Assembly (NCBI GenBank): GCA_040904785.1
Contig: JBBDSV010000018.1
Span: 1 to 50,633 of the forward strand
Direction: 5' to 3'
DNA length: 50,633 nt
DNA from: JBBDSV01 sp040904785
GTDB lineage: Bacteria; Actinomycetota; Nitriliruptoria; Nitriliruptorales; Nitriliruptoraceae
In this document: positions 1-7,537 of the stretch, piece by piece
How the letters are laid out: each line of letters starts with the position of its first letter
Numbering within the stretch: the stretch's first letter is position 1
Program-made: the position numbers and the translations under genes
The notes under the pieces: model-generated
What the model saw: the letters and a program-made list of their open reading frames with translations, nothing else
Told to the model about the DNA's origin: nothing
Databases searched by the model: none

Positions 1-1302
1 GGCCAGCCGCGTCGGTTCAGCCGGCGTTGGGAGCAGGTCGAGTGCGTCTTCGAGGTCTTCGCTGCGCCCGTGGAACAGCGTGAGGAGCAGGTCGGGGTCG
101 TGGTAGAAGTGTTCACGCGGATAGCCGAGGATGGTGGAGGCAGCGGGGTTGATGTAGTCGATCTGCATCAGGCCGTCGGTGTCGACGTGGAGTTTGGCAA
201 CGATGTCCGCGGCCTTCTCCGCAAGCTCGCGGAACTCGTTCTCGGCGAGTGCGAGCGCCCGCAGCATCCGGTTGCGCGTGGTGACGTCGCGAAGGACGGA
301 CAGGTGGACGCCGGGCTGGATGTTCGACACCGTCCGGTACTCGGTCTCGACGACGCGGCCGTCCTTATGCCGCAACGCGAACGCCCCCGACTTGGATCCG
401 GCGCGCATGAAATCGTCGAATTGGGTGGCGACGTCAGCAGGTTGCTGGTCCGGCGTCGCCAGATCGGCGGGCTGCATTCGCAGGAGTTCGTCACGTGTGT
501 AGCCGGTCAACTCGCTGACGGCCGGGTTGACCTCGATGTAGTGGCCTTCGTCATCGGCCAGCACAATCGCATCGATGGCGTGCTCGAACAGCGACTGCAG
601 CCGTAGTCGACTCATTTCCAACGCGTGTTCCGCGCGCACGCGCTCGGAGATGTCCTCCGAGATCGCCACGAAATGCTTGACCTCCCCGCGTTCGCCGACG
701 ACGGGCGTGATCGTCTGACTCTCCGTGTACAGCTCGCCGTCACTGCGGCGGTTGACCAGCTGGCCACGCCACACCTTGCCAGCGATGATCGTCTCCCACA
801 GGTCCCGGAAGAACGCTTCGTCCTGTAGCCCCGAATTCAGTATCCCGGGCGTTGCGCCGACCGCGACCGACGACGGATAGCCGCTCATCGCCTCGAACGC
901 CGGATTGACCCACTCGATGGTGCCGTCGATGCCGGTGATCACCACCGCGCTCGCCGTGGCGGACAGCGCCGCGGCGGGCAGACGGTCACGAGATCGGCCT
1001 GCGATCGGCAGCGGTGTCGTCGTGTCCGTCGACATCGCCGCTGCGTCCCATCGGTCCGCGTGACGTCGGACCGCAGCCTGGAGGGCAACGGTGGTCACCG
1101 TCACGAACACCATGCCTGTGCCGACCTGCACGACCCAGCGGGGAATCGATGCGATCTGCGTGACCGCGTCGGCCACCGGACCGCTTCCCAACATCCAGAG
1201 CGCGCCGGTCACGGCGCAGACGAGTGCCGTCAGCCCGATCGGGAGTAGACGCCGGTGTTGTCCGGGCGTACTGGCGTGGTGACTTGCCTGTGAGGAGGCC
1301 AC
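1..1302 (-). CDS. Multi-PAS membrane sensor protein, partial (runs off the left edge)
   Basis: Sensor protein whose C-terminal output domain lies outside the window, so histidine kinase or GGDEF/EAL cannot be decided. About 434 codons are visible. An N-terminal hydrophobic region with two membrane segments (LLPIGLTALVCAVTGALWML, then VVQVGTGMVFVTVTTVAL) is followed by PAS 1 (ITGIDGTIEWVNPAFEAMSG ... DISERVRAEHAL), PAS 2 (SLFEHAIDAIVLADDEGHY ... VLRDVTTRNRM) and the start of PAS 3 (VDTDGLMQIDYINPAAS). PAS 1 carries the usual PAC ending. I chose GTG at 1302 because GGAG lies six bases upstream; an ATG at 1377 in the same frame is an alternative with no clear ribosome site. It is the last visible member of a run of minus-strand genes. 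Confidence 0.85.
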   Translation of the reverse strand, partial: MASSQASHHASTPGQHRRLLPIGLTALVCAVTGALWMLGSGPVADAVTQIASIPRWVVQVGTGMVFVTVTTVALQAAVRRHADRWDAAAMSTDTTTPLPIAGRSRDRLPAAALSATASAVVITGIDGTIEWVNPAFEAMSGYPSSVAVGATPGILNSGLQDEAFFRDLWETIIAGKVWRGQLVNRRSDGELYTESQTITPVVGERGEVKHFVAISEDISERVRAEHALEMSRLRLQSLFEHAIDAIVLADDEGHYIEVNPAVSELTGYTRDELLRMQPADLATPDQQPADVATQFDDFMRAGSKSGAFALRHKDGRVVETEYRTVSNIQPGVHLSVLRDVTTRNRMLRALALAENEFRELAEKAADIVAKLHVDTDGLMQIDYINPAASTILGYPREHFYHDPDLLLTLFHGRSEDLEDALDLLPTPAEPTRLA

Positions 1303-1417
1303 CGGGCACTCCGTCTCGAGCGGACCTGCGGTGCTCAATCTGAACTGCAGACGCTTGCATCCCACGGTATCCGGCATCGACCCAGACGTCTGCCTACTGC
1401 ATGCCTGAGAAGCGCGG

Positions 1418-2311
1418 TCACGTGGCTGTAGTTCCGGGCGCTTCGGGCTCGCTCGCCGTTCCGTCGAATGGGTGGCCGGATTGGTCGATGTGCTGCGTTG
1501 CTCGCCAGGTGACCACCAGGATGGCCGTGCCCCAGGCCGCTGCGAGTGATGCCCAGACGGGCGACAGTGCGGAAGCTGACGATGGCTCGACCAGCGCCGC
1601 GATTGCGAGGGCGATTGCGGCAGTTCCGGCGGTGGTCGCCGCGGGCCTCCAACCGCGACCGTGCAGGGATGCGGCGGCGATGACCAGGACCACGAGGAAT
1701 GCGAGCACCGACATGGCATACCAGTGCGCCTGGTGGTGCGAATCTGCCATCGGTGGCCAGGTGTTGCGTTGCATCAGCCCCTGGTCGATCCCGTACCAGA
1801 CCCACGGCAGGCCAAGCGCGGCGAGCACGAGCAGGTGCGGTCGGCGTATGCCGCCCTGTCTCCATGCGTGCCATGGGTGAGCCGCGGCTGCCGCTGCCAA
1901 GGGCGGCAGCGCCAGCAGGAGAAACGCCGGATCGATCAGGAGTCCCTGCCCCCCGTGGTTGTCGGGGTCGCCGACGACGCCGGTCGTGAGCATCATCGCG
2001 ATGGCTGCCGCGCCCGCGTGTGTGGCGGAACCGGCGCGTTGCGGATGGATGATGAGCCCGATCAGACCTGCTGCGCCGACGACGACGCCGGCCGTCGCAC
2101 CCGCGATGTGGACGGTCTCACCCGGATGGTCGGCGCCGAGCTGGGCTTCGGGGGATCCAGCAGGCACAAGTTCGTGGACCTGATCGATGCGTCCCCAGGC
2201 GCCGGAAAGCACGAACAGCAGCATGAAACTGAAACTCGCAAGGCCGAGAGTGGCCAGCAGCCGAACCGTTGCGCGGTGTGGCCGCGAGAGGTCGACGATG
2301 TCGCTACTCAT
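1418..2311 (-). CDS. Unrecognised multi-pass membrane protein
   Basis: A 297-residue integral membrane protein with roughly seven hydrophobic segments, beginning about residue 17 (ATLGLASFSFMLLFVLSGAW) and ending near residue 268. Histidines cluster at membrane edges (ETVHIAGATAG, DPDNHGGQG, MADSHHQAHWYAMS), which could bind heme or metal, but I recognise no family. The soluble tail is short and rich in Thr, Pro and Glu. It stands alone, with a hairpin-rich gap upstream. Coding is supported by the strong hydrophobic periodicity and by the lack of any competing gene on the other strand. Function unknown. Confidence 0.75.
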   Translation of the reverse strand: MSSDIVDLSRPHRATVRLLATLGLASFSFMLLFVLSGAWGRIDQVHELVPAGSPEAQLGADHPGETVHIAGATAGVVVGAAGLIGLIIHPQRAGSATHAGAAAIAMMLTTGVVGDPDNHGGQGLLIDPAFLLLALPPLAAAAAAHPWHAWRQGGIRRPHLLVLAALGLPWVWYGIDQGLMQRNTWPPMADSHHQAHWYAMSVLAFLVVLVIAAASLHGRGWRPAATTAGTAAIALAIAALVEPSSASALSPVWASLAAAWGTAILVVTWRATQHIDQSGHPFDGTASEPEAPGTTAT

Positions 2312-2357
2312 GACGACTCTCCAGCACGGCCGAAGCGACTTCGGGAGAAGCGTGACG

Positions 2358-2403
2358 GCGTCTGCATCACGACGTCGTCACGCAGACGCCGTGATGCAGA
2401 CGC
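2358..2403. repeat. 14-bp inverted repeat with 18-base loop
   Basis: The arm GCGTCTGCATCACG (2358-2371) is matched exactly by CGTGATGCAGACGC (2390-2403). The loop itself contains GCAGACGC again, so an alternative pairing with the left arm is possible. It lies about 47 bases upstream of the start of the minus-strand membrane protein, so it may be an operator or a structured leader. It has no T tract. Confidence 0.6.
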
Positions 2404-2569
2404 AGTATTCCCGGAATGCGCCACAGATGCTGTCGATTACGCGTCTCAGTGGGGTGCGATTTGCCGCCGTGCGTGCGGTGCCGTGGTGCGCAGCACATCA
2501 GTGACGATCGTGCGCCCTGCGCGACGACTGTCGACAGCTCGGCGCGCTCACCCATGCCTCCGAAACGGC

Positions 2570-2606
2570 ACCACCATGCGCGACGACGTACGTCGCGCAT
2601 GGTGGT
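2570..2606. terminator. Long perfect hairpin after the DUF6458-type gene
   Basis: A 16-base arm, ACCACCATGCGCGACG (2570-2585), and its exact complement at 2591-2606 flank a 5-base loop. It begins 24 bases past the stop of the minus-strand gene at 2630. High-GC actinobacterial terminators often lack a U tract, as this one does, so termination is plausible. Confidence 0.55.
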
Positions 2607-2629
2607 GGCTTGGCGCCTCGTTCCGTGGT

Positions 2630-2908
2630 TCAGCGGGCCTCTGGCGTTCGAGTCGCGATGGTCTCGGTGTCGCGCACCTCTTCTTCGGTGCTGGCGACCT
2701 GTGCGCGGCCGTCGCTGGCCATCTGCGCGCGTCGACGTGAGGGGCTGAAGCTGCTCCAGAACACCAATGAGATCACGAGACCGATGGCGCCGACAACCAT
2801 CAGGATCATGCCGGTCGTGCCGAGATTGATGCCCTCGACCGAGGTCTCCAACGCGAACCGAAGGATCGCTCCGAGGGCGATGAGGAAGATGCTTACACCG
2901 ATGCGCAT
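2630..2908 (-). CDS. DUF6458-type small membrane protein
   Basis: A 92-residue protein with two membrane segments (residues about 4-20, GVSIFLIALGAILRFAL, and about 30-50, TTGMILMVVGAIGLVISLVF). A charged cytoplasmic tail rich in Arg, Glu and Thr follows. The layout and the paired Gly-rich helices match the actinobacterial DUF6458 family, whose function is unknown. It is monocistronic, with a strong hairpin directly downstream at 2570-2606. The family call rests on remembered sequence pattern. Confidence 0.75.
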   Translation of the reverse strand: MRIGVSIFLIALGAILRFALETSVEGINLGTTGMILMVVGAIGLVISLVFWSSFSPSRRRAQMASDGRAQVASTEEEVRDTETIATRTPEAR

Positions 2909-3023
2909 TGCCTACTCTCCGTTGAACCTGGGATCGGTCGTGCAACCGGCTGGCTCTCAGCGGCAGGCTCGATCCCATCGTGCCATGGGCACGTCACCGT
3001 GGCGTGACGCCGGCGTGACCACA

Positions 3024-3257
3024 TCAGCTCCCTCGGGGTAGCCAGCTGCCATTCCTCTCGACGGCTACGGCGGAAGCGCCGGTCTCGAGGAACGTCCGTA
3101 CGGTGTCGACGACGAGGTCGATGTCGGAGAACGTCATGGTCCCGTGGAACCCGGACGGCGGGTCCGTGGTCTGGCGGATGTCGACGCGGAGCGGCGCAGC
3201 CGAGCCTTCTTCGGTCCACACGCGAAGCACCATGAGCCCGGTCTGCTGTTGATTCAT
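3024..3257 (-). CDS. Small conserved protein of unknown function (77 aa)
   Basis: A short soluble protein with the pattern LMVLRVWTEEGSAAPLRVDI followed by a GTMTFSDIDLVVDTVRTFLE segment, suggestive of one small alpha/beta domain. No signal peptide or membrane helix is seen. It starts 34 bases after the stop of the SARP activator gene on the same strand, so co-transcription is likely. Similar small proteins occur beside regulators in actinobacteria, but I cannot name a family. Confidence 0.6.
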   Translation of the reverse strand: MNQQQTGLMVLRVWTEEGSAAPLRVDIRQTTDPPSGFHGTMTFSDIDLVVDTVRTFLETGASAVAVERNGSWLPRGS

Positions 3258-3291
3258 GCGGACACCATGCCCGTCGGCCGTGACGGTGGCG

Positions 3292-4050
3292 TCACCGTCG
3301 CTCGTTCACCAGCGCCTGGATCCGGGCCGTCGGCTCGAGGCCGAGCTCTCGCAACAGCAATTTCCGGTACTGCGCGAATTCTCGGATCGCGTCCGAGACG
3401 TTGCCTTCGGCCAGGTGGACGCGAACCAGCGCGGCGCGCGGACTCTCCCGCAGTGGGTCGGCGTCGATCGCCGCCTGTGCCGCCGATGCCGCCTCGCCGA
3501 AGGACCTGTTGCCCCGCAGGTCGTCGGCGAGCGTTTCGAGTGCGTGCAGGCGACGCTGCCGCCACGCCTCGGCCGCCACGATCGCCCAGTCCTCATACCA
3601 GTCCGGGAGAACGTCGAGGCAGAGCGCGTCGATCGCGGCGGATGACGATCGGCCGATCGTCAGCGCGTCGTGCGGGCTCGCCAGCTTGCGAGCGAGCTCT
3701 TCGGACTCCCACAGGTCAACGGCGATTCCTCCGGACATTGCCAACTGCGAGGGGGTGACGGTAAGTGCCGAACGTGCGGCCTCATCGAGCCGGGTGAGCG
3801 TGGAACGCAGGCTCGAATTCGCATGCTCCTGACTGACGTCGGGCCACAGGACGCCGGCGGCGAATGTGCGCCGCACCGGGCGCCTGCGCAGTGCGAGGAA
3901 CGCGAGCAACCGCTGCGGAGCCTCCGAGATCGTGATGTCGACGTGTTCGTCCGAGAGGGAGAATCCGCCGAGAAGTCGGATACGCAGTCCGACCGAGCCC
4001 CTGGTTGTGGCTTGGGGTGATCGCCCGCCCCGCACGTCGATGGAGGTCAC
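3292..4050 (-). CDS. SARP/AfsR-like transcriptional activator with BTAD domain
   Basis: Predicted DNA-binding activator of 252 residues. Residues about 20-115 form a winged-helix domain (LRIRLLGGFSL; APQRLLAFLALRRRPVRR; VLWPDVSQEHANSSLRSTL), and residues about 118-250 form the helical bacterial transcriptional activator domain (LDVLPDWYEDWAIVAAEAWR; YRKLLLRELGLEPTARIQAL). There is no NB-ARC or TPR extension, so it is a short SARP. Its ATG overlaps the stop of the upstream gene as ATGA, implying translational coupling to the one-TM protein at 4047-5060. The target genes are unknown; SARPs often act locally. Confidence 0.88.
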   Translation of the reverse strand: MTSIDVRGGRSPQATTRGSVGLRIRLLGGFSLSDEHVDITISEAPQRLLAFLALRRRPVRRTFAAGVLWPDVSQEHANSSLRSTLTRLDEAARSALTVTPSQLAMSGGIAVDLWESEELARKLASPHDALTIGRSSSAAIDALCLDVLPDWYEDWAIVAAEAWRQRRLHALETLADDLRGNRSFGEAASAAQAAIDADPLRESPRAALVRVHLAEGNVSDAIREFAQYRKLLLRELGLEPTARIQALVNERR

Positions 4051-5060
4051 CGGTCTTCTCGAATCTCAGGAGGCCTCGCCCCGCAGTCGACTGGTGGAAG
4101 TGCGACGACGGCAACACCGCGCAGGCCCGCGGACGATTGCTCACGAACACGCACCTGGAGTTCGCCGAGGTCAGACGCGCAGGACACCCCGGGCGCGACC
4201 TCGATCCTCACGGACGCCAGGTGCAGCTTGCTGCGGGGGACGACGAGTTGCGCCGGGGTGACCGACACGGAACTCGATCCTGGTCGGGAGGGCAGGATGC
4301 TGAGGTCGACATGCAGCATCGGCTCGCTGAATCCTGCGCGACGTACGGTTCCGAGCGCGAGGTCGTTGTCGAGGGCGAGGCGGAACTGTCGCTCTCCCCC
4401 CGCGAGCAGCGTCTCCTGTGTCTGGACGTGTACGCGTAGGGGGGCGACATCCGCCATCGCCGCTTCCTGCGTGCGGACTTCCGTGGCGGCAAGCGAGGCA
4501 AGAGCGTAGTGCCCGGGGCCGCGCGTGATCCGTTCGGTCCCGGTGTCCAGCGCGGAACTCATTCTGGTCACGCCGAAACCGGCGATGACCGACATCATGC
4601 ACACCGCGACGAGTGCGAGGAGTGCGAACCGTCGGAGCGGGGGCATGGCCAGGACACCCACGCGGCGTGCGCCGTCAATCGCGTCGGCGTAGCGCGACCG
4701 CCGCTCGGTGTCCTCAGGCATGCGCCGGTCAGCGGCACCGACGACTGACGGTCGAACATCGGGCACGGTGTCGAGAGCGGTTGTGCTTCCCGCCGCTCCG
4801 CGTCGGTCATCCGACAACCGGAACTGCACGTGCTTCGGCGGCGCGGGAAGTCGACGCACCGTCCGTGGCCTGCTCGCGACGTCTGCTGCGATCAGCAACA
4901 TGGTGCGGTCGCTGACAGTCGCCGCTGGCGAATGTCTGGGCGCGAAGTTCGGCGAGAGTGTCATGGAGTCCCGGCTCTGCTCAAGGCTGTCTATAGAGAA
5001 GGTCGATAAGCGTGGTCGGTCGTCGCGACGTCGTGTGACGTCGAACGTGAGCACTGCCAT
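4047..5060 (-). CDS. One-TM protein of unknown function coupled to the SARP gene
   Basis: A 337-residue protein with a long basic, low-complexity N-terminal part (residues 1-140), one membrane helix (about 142-164, RRFALLALVAVCMMSVIAGF) and an external C-terminal domain of about 170 residues. The external part has two cysteines (GVSCASDLGEL and PPVDCGARP) that could form a disulphide. No sorting signal is visible. The ATG at 5060 directly abuts the stop of the sortase remnant (TAGATG); an internal ATG at 4964 is a possible alternative start. The stop overlaps the SARP start, so the two are probably co-expressed. Function is unknown; a membrane partner controlling the SARP is one idea. Confidence 0.65.
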   Translation of the reverse strand: MAVLTFDVTRRRDDRPRLSTFSIDSLEQSRDSMTLSPNFAPRHSPAATVSDRTMLLIAADVASRPRTVRRLPAPPKHVQFRLSDDRRGAAGSTTALDTVPDVRPSVVGAADRRMPEDTERRSRYADAIDGARRVGVLAMPPLRRFALLALVAVCMMSVIAGFGVTRMSSALDTGTERITRGPGHYALASLAATEVRTQEAAMADVAPLRVHVQTQETLLAGGERQFRLALDNDLALGTVRRAGFSEPMLHVDLSILPSRPGSSSVSVTPAQLVVPRSKLHLASVRIEVAPGVSCASDLGELQVRVREQSSAGLRGVAVVALPPVDCGARPPEIREDR

Positions 5061-5273
5061 CTACGACGAGGCGTAGACGACGATGTTGTCGCGGTAGTGC
5101 CTGACATTGCGGTCGAACTCGCCACCGCACGTGATCAGCGTCAGCAGCGCCTCGTCGGTGGTTGGCCAGATCGTGTCGACAGGTAGGCGGTCCTTCGATG
5201 TCTGTTCACTGGATTCGACGACGAAGTTGGCCACTTCCGCGGTGTCGTACACGACGTGAGACGGTGCGGGCGT
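5061..5273 (-). pseudogene. Remnant of a class F (SrtE/F-like) sortase, C-terminal third only
   Basis: About 70 codons encode the C-terminal strands of an actinobacterial class F sortase. The catalytic cysteine motif is seen in LLTLITCGGEFDR and the arginine-bearing last strand in HYRDNIVVYA. Intact family members are around 200 residues with an N-terminal membrane anchor and a catalytic His, and both of those are missing here. The homologous stretch starts at the stop codon of the 27-residue peptide gene, with no start codon or ribosome site of its own. The reading frame continues upstream only as an out-of-frame shadow of that peptide. This looks like a deletion relic; its stop abuts the start of the next gene. 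Confidence 0.7.
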
Positions 5274-5275
5274 CG

Positions 5276-5359
5276 TTAGCGGCGTCGCCTGCTGAAGCCG
5301 AAGCCGCCGAAGACAAAGAGCAGGACGACGATGAGGATGATCCATGCGGTGGTGCTCAT
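5276..5359 (-). CDS. 27-residue single-helix membrane peptide
   Basis: A tiny gene, MSTTAWIILIVVLLFVFGGF followed by GFSRRRR and TAA. A perfect AAGGAG ribosome site sits five bases before the ATG at 5359. The product is one membrane helix ending in a Gly/Phe stretch and a run of arginines, typical of short Gly-rich membrane peptides common in bacteria. It lies at the head of the minus-strand group containing the sortase relic, the one-TM protein and the SARP. Function unknown. Confidence 0.65.
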   Translation of the reverse strand: MSTTAWIILIVVLLFVFGGFGFSRRRR

Positions 5360-5432
5360 GAGTGCTCCTTCTTGGTTGGTTGCCGTGGCGCCGACTACAG
5401 CGCCTTCTCACGGGTTGGGGATTCGTTCGGTG

Positions 5433-5900
5433 TCACGAGGCCGCCGCTTCCGCCGGCGAGTCGGACGTGCTGGCATTCGCGTTGTTCGCGCCCTCGATCG
5501 AACGGAGCTTGTCCATCGCGTGCTGGTAGGTGCGCGTCAGCAGCCACGTCTGGGCGCTGGCCCGTTGCGGATCGAAGGTGTCGGCGTCTTCGAGCACCTC
5601 GGCGAAGATCTCTTCGGTCACTGCCTCGGATCGCGCGGCGTCATCCAGGATCCGGCGGACGTTGACGCGGACAAGACTGGCCATGCGGCTCTGGAGGGCG
5701 ACGAACGCGGCGTGGTTGCCGTGCGCGACCGACTGCAACAGCGCATCGACGGTTTCGACGGGTTGTCCTGCGACGATGAGCTGCGAGGCCATCTCCTCGC
5801 CGGCAGGCGCGAAAGCGTCGCCGGTGTGGCTCGTGTCGATCGAGTGTGCGACGCTGAGCGTGCTCGGCAGTGTCGGGCCACCGATGTGGTCAACGGACAT
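5433..5900 (-). CDS. Sigma-70-like protein carrying only region 2
   Basis: A 155-residue protein. Residues about 45-125 resemble sigma region 2 (LLQSVAHGNHAAFVALQSRM; AEVLEDADTFDPQRASAQTWL; TRTYQHAMDKLRS), which recognises the -10 element and core polymerase in ECF factors. The expected region 4 helix-turn-helix is absent: the protein ends in an Asn/Ala/Ser tail soon after region 2. The start at 5900 is chosen because it overlaps the stop of the upstream gene by 11 bases, which indicates translational coupling. It may act with the 136-residue upstream protein, be a modulator, or be a decayed sigma factor. Confidence 0.7.
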   Translation of the reverse strand: MSVDHIGGPTLPSTLSVAHSIDTSHTGDAFAPAGEEMASQLIVAGQPVETVDALLQSVAHGNHAAFVALQSRMASLVRVNVRRILDDAARSEAVTEEIFAEVLEDADTFDPQRASAQTWLLTRTYQHAMDKLRSIEGANNANASTSDSPAEAAAS

Positions 5901-6300
5901 CGGAGTGACTTGGCGCGTTCGCCGCGACGAGGCCGCGGTAGCGGGAGATGGCCCAGGGCGCGGCGTCGAGGAGCGCGAGTCCGCGCAGGTAGTAGCTGGC
6001 GGATCGAAACGACCGGCAGCGCGGACCTTGGGGATCGACGACCGCGTGAAGCAGCGCTTCCACCGCGGCCGCGATCGTTGCGCCTGGCGGCAACCCGATC
6101 TCCGCACACGCGGACTCGGTCAAGTCGGTCGGCGATTCTTCGAGTTGGTGCGCCAACGCCATCATGGCGATGTGTCGGTCGTGGCCAAGTTCGACGAGGT
6201 CCGGTTTGGTCGGGCCACGGACCCAGCTGACGAAGGCGTCCTCGAGTTCGTCCAGGCGAGGTGCCGTCGAGCGGACGGACGGATATTCGAGGAGAGACAT
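5890..6300 (-). CDS. Hypothetical helical protein upstream of the sigma-like gene
   Basis: A 136-residue, mostly helical soluble protein with no membrane segment (RLDELEDAFVSWVRGPTKPD; HDRHIAMMALAHQLEESPTD; AAAVEALLHAVVDP). GGAG sits five bases before the ATG at 6300, deciding the start over a longer in-frame ATG at 6417. It overlaps the next gene by 11 bases, so the two are translated together. The small helical fold beside a sigma-like partner invites comparison with anti-sigma proteins, but no family motif is recognised. Confidence 0.65.
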   Translation of the reverse strand: MSLLEYPSVRSTAPRLDELEDAFVSWVRGPTKPDLVELGHDRHIAMMALAHQLEESPTDLTESACAEIGLPPGATIAAAVEALLHAVVDPQGPRCRSFRSASYYLRGLALLDAAPWAISRYRGLVAANAPSHSDVR

Positions 6301-6730
6301 GTGTGCTCCGGTCGGGACGACTCCCAGTGGGATGCCGCGCCGAGGTCCGGAGCACGAGATGAAATCTGAACTTGCACAACGACTGTACGGCAGGACCGAC
6401 CGTGCGTCAACGGGCACAATCCGCGGGACGTCGGTCGGCGCTGCCGTCGCGTCGTCGTTGCGCTTGACGTCTGCCTTCGATTGCGTCCTGCGCGCGCTTG
6501 CCGGCGAGATCGTCGGCCACTGACTGCTGCGGCCGAAAGGTCGGTATCGACGGATGCGGTTCGTGTCCCTACTGTGTGGGTCAGCGTCCTGTGTGGGTGA
6601 GCGTCACCTGGCGCTTGCCCTGCCCGAGACCCCGGCCGGCACCCATGCATGTCTTGGGAAGGTGCGGCGATCGGTGCGTCTCGGAGTCCTCCTGTCGGCC
6701 CCGGTTTGTGCGCGTCCGGGGTGTGCTCCG
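6301..6730. other. Intergenic region between divergent genes
   Basis: This 430-base gap separates the minus-strand gene ending its upstream side at 6300 from the GAF-ANTAR gene starting at 6731. It should hold promoters for both. The only ordered element I see is a 17-bp tandem duplication at 6572-6605. The GAF-ANTAR frame stays open back to 6554, but that part shows no domain and reads like untranslated leader. Confidence 0.5.
6572..6605. repeat. Tandem 17-bp direct repeat upstream of the GAF-ANTAR gene
   Basis: Unit 1, CTGTGTGGGTCAGCGTC (6572-6588), is followed directly by unit 2, CTGTGTGGGTGAGCGTC (6589-6605). They are identical except at one base. Head-to-tail copies of this length can be activator-binding sites. 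The distance to the start at 6731 is compatible with a promoter region. Confidence 0.45.
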
Positions 6731-7450
6731 ATGGTCGATGAAGACACCGCCGATCGCGGCAGCCGCTTCCAGGCGGTGCTCGATTCGGTCATGGGGCAGA
6801 CCGCGGGGCCGCGGCCGGACATGGTGTGCGGTGCCGCCTTGCTACGGCTCGGCACCTCCGGCGTCGGCATCACCGTCGCCGTCAGCGAGCAGTTGCTTCA
6901 GAATGCCTCGGCGGCGGGCACCGGCCACGTCGGTGACGGAATACAAGCCGAGCTCGGCGAAGGCCCCGCATATGCCGCACACGTGACGGGGTGGCCGGCG
7001 CTGGCGGCGGACCTTGCGACAGACGACCGGTGGCCTGCGTTCGCGCTGGCCGCCGGTGAGGCCGGAATCCGCGCGAGCTTCTCCTTTCCGATCCGCAGCG
7101 GCGAGGTCCGACTCGGAACGATGAATCTCTATCGTGGTGCGGCTGATCCGCTCAGTGACGGCGAGTATGCGGACGCGCTCATCTTTGCCCGGTTGGCGCT
7201 CGACATGCTCACCGCACCGGGCGTCGCCGGCGAGCCGACGTCGGCCTCGAACGGGCACGCCCTGCTCGGTGGGGGACGCTCGACACCCCAGGTGCACCAG
7301 GCGACCGGGATGGTCTCGATCCAACTCGGCATCGACGTGGCTGGTGCACTCGCGGCCTTGCGCGCCCGCGCCTACGCGTCGGAATGCAACATGTCCGACA
7401 TCGCCGCCGACGTGGTCGCGCGCAGGCTGCACTTCGGTGAGGACACCTAA
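6731..7450 (+). CDS. GAF-ANTAR regulator 1
   Basis: A 239-residue signalling protein. A GAF sensor domain occupies residues about 30-160 (MVCGAALLRLGTSGVGITVA; ELGEGPAYAAHVTGWPALAA; LGTMNLYRGAADPLSDGE). An RNA-binding ANTAR domain occupies about 185-236 (QVHQATGMVSIQLGIDVAGA; MSDIAADVVARRLHF). ANTAR proteins act as transcription antiterminators by binding paired hairpins in leader RNA. The ATG at 6731 begins just before recognisable GAF sequence. A second GAF-ANTAR gene follows 87 bases later, a pairing frequent in actinobacteria. The ligand is unknown. Confidence 0.88.
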   Translation: MVDEDTADRGSRFQAVLDSVMGQTAGPRPDMVCGAALLRLGTSGVGITVAVSEQLLQNASAAGTGHVGDGIQAELGEGPAYAAHVTGWPALAADLATDDRWPAFALAAGEAGIRASFSFPIRSGEVRLGTMNLYRGAADPLSDGEYADALIFARLALDMLTAPGVAGEPTSASNGHALLGGGRSTPQVHQATGMVSIQLGIDVAGALAALRARAYASECNMSDIAADVVARRLHFGEDT

Positions 7451-7464
7451 TGGATCGCGTGCCA

Positions 7465-7487
7465 TATAACCTGCCAGGACCTAGAAT
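7465..7487 (+). promoter_or_regulatory. Possible -10 elements before GAF-ANTAR gene 2
   Basis: Two good -10 matches, TATAAC at 7465-7470 and TAGAAT at 7482-7487, lie 50-70 bases ahead of the GTG at 7538. Either could give the second GAF-ANTAR gene its own transcript. No convincing -35 was identified. Confidence 0.4.
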
Positions 7488-7537
7488 CGACAGTGATCGC
7501 GGGGCAAGTCCGGCATCATCTCGAGCGAGGAGACACC

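Larger units (their letters stand above)
2312..2629. other. Non-coding gap containing two large inverted repeats
   Basis: No convincing gene lies in these 318 bases; open frames that cross it have no family resemblance and conflict with the neighbours. It holds an inverted repeat at 2358-2403, upstream of the minus-strand membrane protein, and a long perfect hairpin at 2570-2606, just after the DUF6458-type gene. Both are listed separately. Confidence 0.6.

Noticed and set aside
2367..2978. 203-codon open frame antisense to and across the DUF6458-type gene
   Set aside because: Arg/His-rich low-complexity translation with no domain; it crosses both large inverted repeats and overlaps a recognisable membrane protein gene.
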